A DNA stretch of 64,000 nt from Telopea speciosissima (lineage: Eukaryota; Streptophyta; Magnoliopsida; Proteales; Proteaceae). Numbering within the stretch: the first letter of the stretch is position 1; every line of letters starts with the position of its first letter. The translations under genes were made by a program, and so were the position numbers. Of the stretch, positions 47,907 through 60,354 are shown in pieces. The notes beneath the pieces are model-generated. The model ran no database searches, was not told the origin of the DNA, and saw only the letters and a program-made list of their open reading frames with translations. The DNA is taken from the NCBI RefSeq assembly GCF_018873765.1, contig NC_057925.1, positions 6,025,568 to 6,089,567 on the forward strand. Direction: 5' to 3'.

Positions 47907-49009
47907 CAAGTGGCCTCTCGTGCAAGTGATGGCATTGGGATTTTTATTTGTTAATTAAAGGTTGTTCAAGGAAATGAATATTATTATTATTATTATTTTG
48001 TGGAAGAAAGGAAATGACTATGATTATGCACATACAAAAGGAAGCATTTGGCACAATGGTATGCTCGACAAGTTTCGTGTATAATATTTTATAACAATGA
48101 AAGGTGATGTTTTCAATAATCACAAGACAAACTGGGTCATTCATTTTTACATTTTTTTAAAATATAGATCGTGTTCCCACTTGGAATTGGTCGAGTGCAT
48201 AATAATGTCTAGAAAACTGATACACATGCATGGACATATACGAGTCGCTTGCCAATATCAAATGATGGTATTTGATTCAATTAAACTTTAAATTTGATAT
48301 GTGGCTAATCTAGACCATGTTCACTCTATCAAACGATCGGAATGGACATGTCATATGTCCACATGGCATAATAAATGTCTAGTGAAGTTAGATAAAACAA
48401 CAAACCCTTGTGACAATAATATTTTGCCCCGAAGCTTTCTAATTCAAAATTTTGATAGTATTCAAAGGATTGTGGATTCTAATTTGGATGACAAAGATAT
48501 TTTGCGTGTATAAATCATGTTCCATCTTCCATATGATTCCAATGAGGATGCTCTAGCCTAATTTAGTTGTACAAGCCTTATTGAAATAATATTCTCTCTA
48601 TCCCTCCTGTTCACTGTTCTAAAATGTATTTTTTTAGATTCCCCATAAAGCCCTCGTCTAGTTATCCACACTTTTTCCCACTTGTTATTTATGTTTCCAA
48701 TCAATGTTATATTCGTTTTTGAATATCCTTATATTTAAATAGCTTTATTTAAGAAATAGAAACTTTATCACTTCAGAAAACTAGGTGGATTATCTAATGG
48801 GATCTCACCATTTGAAAAATAGAGTAACATTAGGAAAAAACAATTGGCCAAACTAAAAAACAATAGACATGAAAAAGTAGAGGAGTTTAATTTGCACATT
48901 TTACTTCTCTTCTCTTCCTTTAATTTGGAGTTCTCTTCTCTCTCCTTTCTTGCAGATAGCCACCTCCCTTAGGTGGGATAGGCATGGAGTTTTTCGTTCT
49001 CTCCCAAGG
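47907..49009. other. AT-rich intergenic spacer
   Basis: Only short frames without family resemblance are present. A short TTA microsatellite lies at about 47979-47998. Confidence 0.4.
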
Positions 49010-49836
49010 TCCCTTTGCTCACGTATCAAGTTTTAGCTAAGATAGAATTGGTTAAGTGGCAAAATAAATCTTTGGAAAATATAATTTTCTTAAAAGACAT
49101 TGATATATAGTTGAAAACACAAGTGAATATGCCAATACATGAGAGATATATGCTTGAATCTGAGTCTAAAATTTGGAGTGTAGTTAACCCATGGCCATTT
49201 TTAAATATCCAGACGATCAAAATTGTCACTTCACACTTCTATGTGGCAAAACTCGGCATTGCTCTTGAGATACCCACTAAAGCCTACTGGTCAAAAAGCT
49301 TTTGCCACAAAGCTTCTCAAAATAGCAAAATTCCAATCGCTACATTAGACATCGTAATTTATCTACTTCCAAAATTTCTTTGAATATAAACCAGCTTTGC
49401 TATCTTTTTATGCCTAAATTGTTCTTACCAATTCTTGCTATAGCTAAAATTTTCCTCTCAAAGTTTTCTTTCCATGGTAAAGAAGTCTGGCCCAAAAGTC
49501 TCAAATCGGCTCCTACAATGGGAATTTGAATTGTTCATATAACCAAGCACATGGGAGGTTATTTTGACATAAAAAAAGGTATGGTTGATGTTCTTCACAA
49601 AAAATATAATCCAGGACATCAACTTTAATCGATGTGCTCTTGTTTAAGGAAATATCTAAAAATCCCAACTTTTGGTAAGTTAGGAATGCCAGGGAAATTA
49701 AGTGATCTATAACTTTTCAAAAGGGTTAGATTTGGGTCTTTTTGTTGAACACACTTTTCTTGTTTTCGTTTATAATTAACTTTTGGCAAAAGAATCTGAG
49801 TATGGCCATGCATCATGCACAATCATGTCCCTCTCT

Positions 49837-50046
49837 TGTTGGGTATATTCCTTATCCTAATATATGTTATAATATAAATCTACTTAAATAAAGAATCAAG
49901 CTGTGGTGAGCCCCACTAGATAGAGCTCATCTAACCTAAAACCCTAGTTTTTCCTATAAATACTAGCTATAGACAGCAACCTGTTTATTCTAATCTTGAT
50001 ATGCAGGGTGTATTGTTTTAAACTACCTTGTACTTAAACCCTAACA
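49837..50046 (+). mobile_element. Solo LTR
   Basis: A 210-bp block starting TGTTGGGTATATTCC and ending AAACCCTAACA, flanked by TCTCT on both sides (49832-49836 and 50047-50051). It contains 'cctataaatactagc' as a likely promoter. Such solo LTRs arise by recombination between the two LTRs of an element. The matching place in duplicate unit B (about 51810) lacks it. Confidence 0.75.
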
Positions 50047-52210
50047 TCTCTCATAAGAACGGGTGGAAAAGACCAATCCTCCCCCTTTATTTGATGCATT
50101 GCAACCCTCACCCTTCTCATGCGACCATGCATGAAAATCTCCCCCTAACTTTTTAGGCAGAAAATACTTCTTCAGCTCACGACATTTTGGATTGTTTATG
50201 TTATTGTAAAAGTGAATTAAATATTTGGTTGTACTATACATCTTCCTTGGAAACTTTTTTCGGTATTGAATGTCCTTTTCTTGGGTGCATAAGAACTACT
50301 TCAATAAGAGTAAAATTTGAATTTTGTTATGGGTAGAGTTGAATGTAGAGTTGAGATGCATTAGGTAATATAGTGAGTCCTACCTATCACCAAAGTTTAG
50401 ATCTTACGGATTGAAACGTTTATACAAAAATAAACACAAGTCAAATGGGTTCATCAATCTCCTTTCATTAACTGAATTTTTTTTTTAGGTTCGCTTAGTC
50501 AAATTAGCTAATATCCACCAAGTGGAGGATGCCTCCATTGAAATTAAATGTTTGGACAAGAATGTCCTACTTCGGACTAGTCATGTGTACAAAAAAATAA
50601 AAAATAAAAACTTAGAGGACCAAAACAATATTAGCTAAAAGCAATATTCATATACAATATAATTTTGTTTTTTGATTTTCTAACATAATAGATGACAACC
50701 TAAAATCAAAAGAAAATGTTGAGGGTGAACATAAGATGTTATAGGATTTTGGAGTGCGAAAATGTTATGAATGGATGGTCTTATTAGAGGAATTATAGTT
50801 GAGATGAGAGGTTTCTGTTCTCATTTGAGGTGGTATTGGCATTCATCTGAAGCATTGAGTAGAAAAGACGATGGGATGGGGAAAAATATTTTTCTTTATG
50901 CATATCTATTATAAACCTTGGGAGAAGTTTTGGTAGTCCAATAGTATCCTTTAGACTACCACAAATATCTATTGCATGACATATTGGATATAGCTAAAAA
51001 TTTTGTGGACAAGTAGAGCCCTAGTTCCCCTACTCATATGTCAAGTTTTATTGAATTGATCATGTGGCAAAATAAATCTTTGAAAAAATTCAATGAAAAT
51101 ATACTTAAAAAAAAAAAAAGAGACATTGACAATTGAAATTACAAATGAATATGCCAATACATGGGAGGCATATGTATTGAAGCTAAGTCTTAAATTTGAC
51201 ATGTAACCAACCCTAGCCAATTTTCTAAATATCCATATGGTCAAAAAAATTCCATATCACACTTCTATGTGGCAAAATTAGGTAAAGATCTAGAGATATC
51301 CACTAATGCCTATCGATCAAACGAAGCTTCTAAAAGATGAAAAATTTTCTTGTCGCTATGTTAGACATCATAATGTATCTACTTTCAAAATTTCTTTGAA
51401 TACTAACTGTGTTATTTTTGCTATGCCTAAATTGTTTATACCAATTCTTGTTCTGTCTTAATTTCTCTTCTCAAAGTTTTCCTTCCATGGTCATGAATTT
51501 AGGTTAAAAAATCTCAAAATTGATTCCTATGGTGGCAATTTGAATTGTTCCTATAACCAACCATGTGGGAGGTTATTTTGACCTAAAAAAAAATTAATGG
51601 CTGATGTTCTTCACAAAAAGGATTCTTTGGGACATCAACTTTTTGAGCAATGTGTTTTTGTTTTAGAAAACATCTAAAACCCCACTTTTTGGTAAGTCAG
51701 GAATGTTAGAGAAATTAATTAATTGAGTGATCCATAACCTTTTAAAAGAGAAAATCTTGGGTTCTATTTGTTGAACACACTTTTCTTGAGTGACATTTTC
51801 TTGTTTTCATTTGTAATTCCCTTTTTAGGTAGGAAATATTTTTTTCAGTTCACAGCATTTTCGACTGTTTATGTCATACATTAATGTTTTAGTGGGTGTT
51901 ATTGTAAAAGTGATTTAATAATTCGGTTATACTCTATATCTTCCTTGATAATTTTTTTGGATAGTAAATGCCTTTTTTCTTGGGTGCATAGGGACTCCAA
52001 AAGTTGGAGTAAATTTTGAATTTTGTGATGGGTAGAGTTGGACAGCGAGTTGAGAGGCCATGGGGGAAGGGTATAGTCATTATCTGACCTTACAAAAGTT
52101 TAGGTTTCACATGATTGAAAAGGTCATATAAAAAATAAGTAGAAAGAAATCCAAAGCGTTTATTTACACCAATTGCCCTTCATGAAAGGAATTTTTTTAT
52201 GGTTTGCTTA

Positions 52211-52554
52211 GGCTCCATTTGGTTGCAAGGGGGATTAAAGGGAAGGGAAGTGAAATTTTCATACTTAAAAAAAGAACTTTTTTAATCATTACCCCATGTG
52301 ACACCATGTGACAATATATTCAATTCCAAATCATTCCATATTTGGTTATTAAATTTCATTTTACTTTGTATCCATTTCCCTTTGGTTTAAAATGTAAAAT
52401 AAATATTACATGTAAAATATATCTTTACTAGATATGGTAAGAAATTTAAGTAGTTTATACAATCACATGGAGTAATGGTTACAAAAGTTTCTTTTTTAAG
52501 TTTGAAAATTTTCTCTTCCCTTCCCTGTAATTCCCCTTGCAACCAAACGGAGCC
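52211..52554. mobile_element. Tourist-like MITE (PIF/Harbinger) with TTA target duplication
   Basis: Ends GGCTCCATTTGGTTGCAAGG and CCTTGCAACCAAACGGAGCC are near-perfect inverses, with TTA on both sides (52208-52210, 52555-52557). The GGnnnnnTTTGGTTG terminus plus TTA target is diagnostic of PIF/Harbinger MITEs. The tandem duplicate at 50491-50505 has 'cgcTTAgtcaaatt', the empty site with a single TTA. Confidence 0.9.
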
Positions 52555-53316
52555 TTAGTCAAATTGCCTATATCCACCATGTGGAGGACACCCTGTCCTA
52601 CTTCGGTTAATCCACCTATAAAAAATCAAACATCAGGATCTATCTCAATTGTATGGTCCACCATGATAGGTATCTACTCTTGTATTTTCAATGGTTGGCT
52701 CAAGTTCATCAAATTTGAGTTGTCAAGCAACTTTTGACATTATGTCTCTATATGGGAAAAACAGATTGGGCTAAAATCTTGCAAATGGATGGATGATCAT
52801 GTGCATCAAGTTTACAAAATTTAGTCCTAACTGAGATGCCTTATTGGAGCAATATTTCCTCTATTGCCTAGCATTTACAATGTGGCAATTCAGGTGAAGC
52901 CAAAAATTTTCGGCAAGTGGGGGTTAGGGTTCCTTACTTAAATGTCAAGTTTTGGTGTCTATTGGATTTTACCTTATGGCAAAATAAGACTTTAAATATC
53001 TATTAAAAGGAAAACTTTTGTGAAAATAATTAAAACCAATCGATTAAAAATAAATGGAAAATGCCAATACAAGGGCGTGTGAGGTTCAATTTGGCTTTGA
53101 AATTTGAAAATGGCTGATCAAAACTGCACCACACTATGCAAAAATTGGAATTAACACATCATAGTTTCACTTGGCAAAAACTAGTTCGGTTCTATAGGAC
53201 CATTTTATCAAATAAAGCAAACTTATTTAAATCAATTTGACTAAATTTTTTCTAAAAAGTGAGATTAGCTAACAAAAATTTCCCCCCTTCTTTTGGTATT
53301 CTTGAAAATTTTCATC

Positions 53317-53324
53317 TATATAAA
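53317..53324 (+). promoter_or_regulatory. TATA box of the BURP gene
   Basis: TATATAAA about 94 bp upstream of the start codon at 53418, giving a leader of about 65 nt if transcription starts 30 bp downstream. Confidence 0.6.
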
Positions 53325-53417
53325 CTCAAACAACTCCTACTCTACACACAACAAATCCAATTCATTCTCACTAAGGGGCACAAACCCAACACCTCATTCA
53401 GTTCAAACAATACCACC

Positions 53418-54702
53418 ATGATGCATCACATTCTATTATTTCAACTTTTGATAGTAGCTTACTTTAGTGTAAGAATTGGTGTTTTTCCATTGTCTATTGA
53501 TTTCAATGTGTTATTAATTATTTGGGCTGATGTTCTCTGTGCCGCAGCGCAGCCTGCGCCCAGAAACCTGTGCCCAGACACATGGGTCTGCCATTCAGGG
53601 GGCAGGGTGATCATTTCGCCCACCCTCATGTGTCTGGGCGCAGCCTACACCCTGGCACAAAGAACAGTTGGCTTAATTATTTTTTTCCTGTTTTATGTTT
53701 CTAATTTGGTTGCAATTTCCCCCAATGAAATTGCAGGGTTCTCAAGCTGAAAATGCCTTCTCAAAGTATTGGGAAGAGCATATTAGTCTTCCACAACCTC
53801 CACACTGGTTTTCTTCAAAGGCTTCTCCATTAAGCCCCCATCAGGTTGCAGTGTTTACAAAACTTATACAGGAAAATGAATTGGCTTCCCACCTACGTTC
53901 ATTCTGTGAGCAGGCTAATATTGCTTGTTCTACAAATGAATTGGTGAAGACGACAATGGAAAACACAACTCTGCCACCAATAGCCAGGTGGAATGCTGAG
54001 AAAGAGAAGTATGATGCAGTAGCAGCAATACCCCTATCAGTTGCCAAGCAAGGAGGATTGCCATATTTTCGAGCATCAATGGTGAAAGAGGGAAGTGTCA
54101 TGGCTATCCCTGATCTAAGGGACCAAATGTCATATAAATCATTCTTGCCACGATCTTTGGCATCAAAAATCCCATTTTCCTTTACACGGATGGAGGAATT
54201 GAAGAATATTTTTGGTGTGGTGGATGAAAAGATGAGTGAATTTATTCAAGAAGCCCTTGAGGTATGTGAGAAAAGCACCATTCCAGGAGAGCCGAGAATT
54301 TGTGCAACTTCTGCAGAAGATCTCATCGATTTTATTGTCGAGAATCTAGGGCAGAGTCTATCTATATGGAGTACTGAGAGCATTGAAGGATCTTATGAGA
54401 ATGCCACAATTGGAACTGTGAAAATCATCTATGAAAACCTTTCTCAACCACCAGCCTTATGTCATAGTCAGCCATTCATATATCAAGTCTATTTTTGCCA
54501 TATTTTACCAAAAGTAAAAGTATTTGCAGTTGATATACATGCACAAAAGAAAGTGAATCACGCGATCATGGCATGCCACTATGACACATCAACTTGGGAT
54601 CCAAATCATATTGCTTTTAAGCTGAATGGTTTTGGTCCTGGCCTGATTGAAGTCTGTCATTGGGTAAACGAAAATGGAATGATTTGGACAAAGGCTATAT
54701 AG
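53418..54702 (+). CDS. BURP-domain protein, short polygalacturonase-1-beta-like form
   Basis: Two exons, 53418-53468 and 53737-54702, joined at AGT|GTAAGA and TTGCAG|GGTTCT in phase 0, give 338 aa. Exon 1 encodes a signal peptide (MMHHILLFQLLIVAYFS). Residues 22-82 match the N-terminus of PG1-beta proteins (FSKYWEEH, SSKASPLSPHQVAVFTKL, ANIACS). Residues about 126-338 form the BURP domain (PYFRASMVKEG, IPDLRDQM, KSFLPRSLASKIPFSF) with the CH signature at 259/260, 271/272, 297/298 and 324/325 (spacers 10, 24, 25). PG1-beta proteins act in the cell wall and normally exceed 600 aa owing to FTxYG repeats between these parts; here that region is only about 40 residues and has none. N-glycosylation sites are possible at N93, N239 and N251. 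The first of two ATGs is taken as start; the second is adjacent. The intron contains a MITE. Confidence 0.93.
53531..53666. mobile_element. MITE inside the BURP gene intron
   Basis: The left end TGTTCTCTGTGCCGCAGCG, followed by AGCCTGCGCCCAGA and CAGACACATG, is mirrored by CATGTGTCTGGGCGCAGCC and CCCTGGCACAAAGAACA. It makes up half of the 268-bp intron; without it the intron would be about 130 bp. The target duplication is not clean. Confidence 0.8.
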
Positions 54703-54988
54703 GTTGAGCACCATATGAAGATTTGACTATTTTCCTGTTCTCTTGTTTGTGTTACATGTTATCACTGTTTATGCTATTTAAAGAATAAATAATGACCTAT
54801 TTTGCTTATTTATTATGTCTTTCAAGTTTCAATAATTTTGTTCTTCAATTGTCTAACATTAAAAAAAAAAAAGTGATAACCTAAAATCAAAAGAAAATAT
54901 TTACTCTATAAAATTTTTAGTGAAACATGCTCAGTCCATCAAAATAAAGACCATATGAATGTGTAATTCTTCCAGATAATTCCCCTTG
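54703..54988 (+). other. 3' UTR and downstream flank of the BURP gene
   Basis: AATAAATAATGA at about 54784 is a plausible polyadenylation signal, 80 bp after the stop. An A run follows at about 54860, then the word shared with the end of tandem unit A. Confidence 0.5.
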
Positions 54989-55305
54989 ATTCGTTTGTTT
55001 GCAAGGGAAATTAAAGTAAAGAGAAGGTAAGTAAAATTTCCATATATAGAAAAGAAATTTTGTAATCATTACTCCCTGTGATTGTTTCACTAATTCCAAA
55101 TCATTTCATATTTGGTTATTAAATTCAATTTTACTTTGTGTTCAATTCCCTTTGTTTTAAAAAGTACAATAAAAATTATTTGTAAAATGTATCATTACTA
55201 ATTATGATAATAAATTTAATCAGTTTATACAATCACATGGGGTAATGATTACAAAAATTTCTATTTTCAGGTGTGAAAATTTTCACTTCCCTTCCCTAAA
55301 TTCCA
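54989..55305. mobile_element. Second copy of the Tourist-like MITE, end-degraded
   Basis: The interior aligns with 52211-52554 ('caattccaaatcat'/'ctaattccaaatcat', 'atatttggttattaaatt', 'acaatcacatgg', 'ttcccttccct'). The terminal bases have drifted or been lost ('tcgtttgtttgcaaggg' on the left) and no TTA duplication is seen, so this copy is older. Confidence 0.75.
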
Positions 55306-56681
55306 TCATTATTGTTTAGAGATACATAAATCTAAACACCTTCTTACATACTTAATCAATGTTAAAATATAATACCTACAGGGGAAAAGATCTCATACAC
55401 CACTTTGAAAGGTGATTTAGCAATTCCAACCATTGCGATGGATCATGTCTAGAGTGACTACCTAGCAAATTTAAGAGCAAAACACAATTATTCACCACTA
55501 TGTATGTATAAGCATTTTCTGTTGTATGTTTAGCCTTTATTATTTTTTTTTCTAGACTTGATTTTCTTTTTTATTTTCAAAGCTTTATTCTGTTACGTGA
55601 CCAATTCTATGTGACTGAAACTTACAGGTTATTTGAATCCCTAGGATATACTTGTCTAAGAAATGTGGATCCCACCTAATCTGCCATGAGGCAGATTTTG
55701 GGGCCAACTAGAGGCTTCAGTGATGAGTTGTCATGGGACTGATTCCCCACATGTAACATATACTTTCAAAATTTCATCATCTCAAGTGTGATGCATTGCA
55801 TCGGACGGTGTAACTTTAAAGTGCATTGGATTTTATCCTCCCAAGTGCAGTGACCAACATCTGATGCACTTTAAAGGTGCACTGGGCAATGCACCTCACT
55901 GGAGAGGATGAAACCCTATACTTTCAGGCTATAATCTTAAATAGTTATCGCCTGAAACAGGTTGGGTGGGTTGCACAATTGTGCCGTGTCATGTTAAATC
56001 TCTCTCTCATTCCAATTATCAGAAATACCACATCACCTTCACATGGCAGAACAAGGTGTGCATCCATAGATTCCATACTGGACTGTGCCATCCTGAAAAA
56101 CTTAGTTCAGAAATAGTTCATCGTATGTGCGGATGTGCTAAATTTCATGAAATGCATAAAGCCTCTTTAGCTCAGAAATTAAACTTCTTTCCCCCCCCTA
56201 ATAAGTTCGACAGGTACAAATGAGTGTCCACTATGAAAAACATACACTGTTGGAAGCAATCATATTATATACATAATCTGTAAGATATGCAAATCAGTTT
56301 CCACCTAAGTAATTTTGTCACTCAATCAGTTGACTAATCTACAAACATCTATAAATCTTTAACTCCTCAAATTTAATTCCTTTATTGTTTATAAAGAAGA
56401 AAAAAATTGGTATGGGGGCTTTAGAACACTTCTAAACCTAACTCAGGAGGACTTGTGGTTAATTAAAGAAAAATGTTGGGCAGCAAAGATGGCAAGATAG
56501 AAACAAGAATGGAAAGGTCGAAGAATGGAAATTGGAATGGAATACTATCTAAAGTTGTTTGGTGAGGGAAGTGGGGTTGCTGAGAAACCTCCTAAAAGGA
56601 GACAAGGAAATGTACCATTTGCATTTCCCAGAAACATTTATTGATGAATGGATTCACTGGTGGCTAGGGATGGACATACAC
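55306..56681. other. Intergenic spacer between BURP and TOP6B
   Basis: No gene seen. At about 55795-55910 'gtgcattggattttatcctc' and 'gatgcactttaaaggtgcac' form a weak inverted arrangement that may be an old MITE. Confidence 0.35.
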
Positions 56682-58963
56682 CTACTGGAAAAGCCTGAAA
56701 ACAAAGATAGGACTACGGAAGTCAACGAACTCGTTTGCACCTTCTAGTGCCTGAATATAGAAATCTTCTCTTGGTTCTTCACTGACTCCACTCTGCGTGG
56801 CATAATCCAATGCCATCTCATAATCAACCTACATTTGACAGAAAAACATAAATAACCAAATCAGGTCCTCCAAAACACCCGGAATTAGAAAAGTTAGATG
56901 ATAAGAGATGTTTACATAAAGAAAAACCTAAGGTGCCTCTAAATTTCAACAATAAGGGGAAACCCACATTGGGCTGTGGAAAAGCCACCCAGTTCAAACC
57001 TATTCAGAGTAGGGGAGGAGCCCAGAAAGGCTCAAATCTTGGGTAGATTTCCCTTTGAAGCCTACTATATAGATGCCCTTTATTTTCTCCACCATATGCA
57101 GGTACTAAATATCATTCAAGCATGTTCTAGTGGTATAATTTGTTAATTTTTGAAGTGCAAGGTCTTCACTTCAACTAACAAGGCTGACAAGCAGGAAAGA
57201 TGAAAAATCAGAGAGAAGGCCACCTGTTCAACGTGTTGAGCTAGTTTTTCTTGTAGTGTATCTTCGGTAATCACACGGGCTGATACTTTCTTCAGTATTT
57301 CTACATCCTCTCCGTCATAGTGTTTCCTCTTTGAACTGTGTTGCCTTGCCATTTCTTTTAAGACATCATATATGGCACCTGTAGCATTGGGTATGTACCT
57401 ACAACACATAGAATAGAAGTAATAATGAGCATGCAGATGGTAGCGAGATCATTAGGTTACAAACAAGAAAAATATAGGGCATCTTTTAGGAAGAGAACTA
57501 AGACGGTCCCTAGGTCTAGCAGAATACATGATGCAAAAACTGTGTGTGGTAGATAGAACCCACCACATCCACGTAGAAAATATCCTAATATTAAAGTTCA
57601 ACTTGATTGGTTGCTTCCAATCTAGAGCTTCTTTGGGCAGTAGAAAAATGGAAAACAGGAAAGAGAAAAGTCTGAGAAAGGAGAATAATCAATTAAGATG
57701 ATATGATCAGGAAGTGTTTGCACACTCATTGTAGCAATTCTAAACACTAGATAGTGAATATTTTATTGGGTTCGGGTATAGTCAATGCAACCAAGCTAAC
57801 TTCTTTGCTAGAGAACGCACTGCAGAACCAGAACTAAACCCCTGTCCCCTCAGGCTTCTTGTTAGTGAATCAATCCATCAATAAATGGACCAGGCTCAGG
57901 TTGGGTTCTAGGTTGCTACCCTTGGTGGTCAACCCAACTTGGCTCATTGTAACTAGGGGTAGCATCATGGCAATGAGTTATGTTAATCATACAGGCTCAA
58001 AGCAAAGCATCCAACACAAATCTAACCCGTTTACTAATCCTGTTGAAAAATTAACCCTAGGTTAGGATTTATGGGTTCTTCCAAAACATTCCGTGTTAGG
58101 CCAGGTTGAGTATCAATAATAATAATCAACCTGAACTCAACCCTTTTCTCAAGTGGGTAAAAATGCCAAACAGATCCCTGTATAACCAGGTTGTAAAGCC
58201 AACCGCTATTTGTCACCTTTATATGGGTTGTCATTGAAGTTGTAGAAACCACTATGGATGCCATGCCCTGGTTTTATGCCACATGTACCCACACATCATT
58301 GGCCTTTTTTTAATTTAAAGACTGATTAGTACCAACAGGTAACAAAACAAAGATTATATAAATAAAGCACCATCCTTAAATTTATTTGGGGGATAAACTA
58401 ATTTACCTGGAAAATTTGAAAACATGATAAATGAGTAGTAGGCTTACTTGCTTAAATTTCGTTTCCTCTCTTGCTGTTCACGAGCTTGAATTTTCTTCAC
58501 TATTTTGGATTTTAGCTGAACACAGCACTGCTGAATCGAATACTGGAGAAATATTGTTGTTAGATCACAAATTATCTTAGGTCAAGTCCATTGAAATAAA
58601 TAGAAAGTCACCCACCTTAACAGCAGAAGCTATCTCACTTATATCATCTCCAATATATTCTTTTCCAGTTCCCTTGAAAGGTATTTTTGTGCTGACAATG
58701 CTTACAAACACACCAATTTTATCTTGTGTCTGGTTGATCTTGTAGTTATTCCAACTGGAAAATGAATGCTTCAGTGAACTTTCCTGTACTTAAACTTCCA
58801 TAGCATTTTGCTAAAAATATACATAAGGGTACAGTGCAGGATGAAAATACTTAATCTTTATCATTTCTTACTTGATTCTTTTCAAAGCAGTCCTTGTGAC
58901 AACATCAGCCCCTTGCTCAAACAGAAGTGGAATACGGTTGGCAAATCGGAAAATATTCAGGCC
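56682..58963 (-). CDS. TOP6B: DNA topoisomerase VI subunit B, last five exons
   Basis: Minus-strand exons 58872-58963, 58616-58754, 58448-58542, 57224-57398 and 56682-56828, all with GT-AG borders and matching phase (2, 0, 2, 0 at the junctions), give 215 aa of C-terminal sequence. Landmarks: NIFRFANRIPLLFEQGADVV, ALKRINWNNYKINQTQDKIG, STKIPFKGTGKEYIGDDISE, QQCCVQLKSKIVKKIQARE, YIPNATGAIYDVLKEM, EQVDYEMALDYATQSGVSEE and the end PIFVFRLFQ. These are the transducer and C-terminal regions of plant TOP6B (RHL3/HYP6), which with TOP6A-type partners decatenates DNA and is needed for endoreduplication. The GHKL ATPase half is missing from the window. The first exon here starts in phase 0 after an acceptor TGTAG, so more exons must lie upstream, beyond 64000 if the gene is whole. 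Confidence 0.9.
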
Positions 58964-60354
58964 CTACAGTTTAACCAGCATGCATGCTTCATGAATGTTA
59001 TGATCACTGATAGAACCTAACTAATGAAGTGGTTATCAATTAAAAATAATAGAATACATGAACAGGAAACTACCACATGATTATTAGCTTTCAATTTTTA
59101 TTTTCTTAGTTGTCAAGGAAGATCAGAACTGCTAGAGGGATGCTTACCAAAGTTACCAGTGGTTTACTAATACCAAAATCCCAGTCAATAACAAGACATC
59201 GTAGAAAACCACAAAGTCTGGCTCTGCTTACATTTATTATTGCCCACTATATGTGGTGAAGTGTGGGAGCTTTATCTATAAAATGTCGTCATGTTGGACA
59301 CCCATACCCATATCATTGCCCTTCTTACCAATGTGATGAGGATCCATATCCACTTAAATAAGTAAGCAGCCTAAAAGAAACAAGTGGCTACTTTCAAGTG
59401 GACTTTAGTTGTCTAGTTCTATATAAAAATGCACATGATACACAATTATATTGACCTACATACACCTGCTCTACTCTTCATTGCCAGCACTCTATATAAT
59501 GGTACAATCTATCTGATACAATTACTAGCAAGAACAGGTTTTTGAAGTTTTCCCTTAATACGTTATTTTAGGTCTATAATACAAATGAATGCAATTGATG
59601 ATAAATATGTGGTACAGATGTGTAATATCAAGTAAGGATGAGATTGACGAGGATATTACACATGGAATTAGACATAGGTTGATGAACAGGAGTCTGAGGA
59701 GGGACTTATGATTGACGCATTCCATTATGACTAAGTAATGCAGTTCTAATCCTGAACTGCTGAATCCAGTGGGAGATCAGCTTGCGACAGGATCACAGGT
59801 ACAGGGACAACTCAGATACGCATGAAATTCAGGTTGAATGATCTATTTGTCAAGGAGAACAAGTCTATAAAATCTTATGTTAATCTAATGGTCAGATTTG
59901 AGATATGGGGTAGTCTAAAAAATAGCAGGTAACCAAAATAGAAACTCAGATTTAGAAACCAATAGAAAACAGCAACCAGAAACTAGGATTTAGAAAGTCA
60001 GAATTGGAAATATAAAGGAGTTACTAAAATAGCAAGTAGCTGAAATAGAAAGTTCAGATTTAATAACTCATAGAAATAGCAACTTGAAATCAAAATAGAA
60101 ACACAGAATAGATTTAATGACTAAGGAGGACAGAAATAGCTAGTGAATCAGATTTGATAACATGTAGAAAAATAAAAGGCAAGGATCGAGAACATGTTGT
60201 AACAGCACATAGGAATCAGAGGTGAATGCCCAATGGAACTTCACAATGGAAGGAATAAATTGTAAATCAGCACTATAACTTGATCTGAAACTTGAATGAA
60301 GAGAGAAAAAATAAAAAGGAGGAGGATATGTTAGGTGAAGCAGATAAATCTTCG
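58964..60354. other. Probable TOP6B intron sequence
   Basis: No exon of TOP6B and no other gene could be found. At about 59890-60180 words such as 'aaatagcaagtagctgaaat', 'agaaactaggatttagaaa' and 'agatttagaaaccaatagaa' recur in loose tandem fashion. Confidence 0.4.

Larger units (their letters stand above)
49010..53250. repeat. Tandemly duplicated block, two long units and a partial third
   Basis: Unit A (about 49010-50640) and unit B (about 51020-52640) align in order over most of their length: 'gtggcaaaataaatctttg', 'gaatatgccaatacatg', 'cacttctatgtggcaaaa', 'gttattttgac', 'gatgttcttcacaaaaa', 'gttgaacacacttttcttg', 'tcttgggtgcata', 'atgggtagagttg', 'atccacca.gtggagga'. A shorter third copy (about 52900-53250) leads directly into the BURP promoter. 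Unit A holds a solo LTR that B lacks; B holds a MITE that A lacks. Sequence 3' of unit A ('caacctaaaatcaaaagaaa') reappears as 'taacctaaaatcaaaagaaa' 3' of the BURP gene, so the ancestral unit may have included the gene neighbourhood. Confidence 0.8.

Noticed and set aside
49111-49383. A 90-codon frame in tandem unit A
   Set aside because: The equivalent frame is not kept in unit B and shows no family resemblance, so it is not under selection as protein.
53259-53750. A longer frame starting upstream of the BURP gene, and another starting at 53695
   Set aside because: Both read through intron and MITE sequence. The signal peptide at 53418 plus consensus donor and acceptor give the family-like protein.
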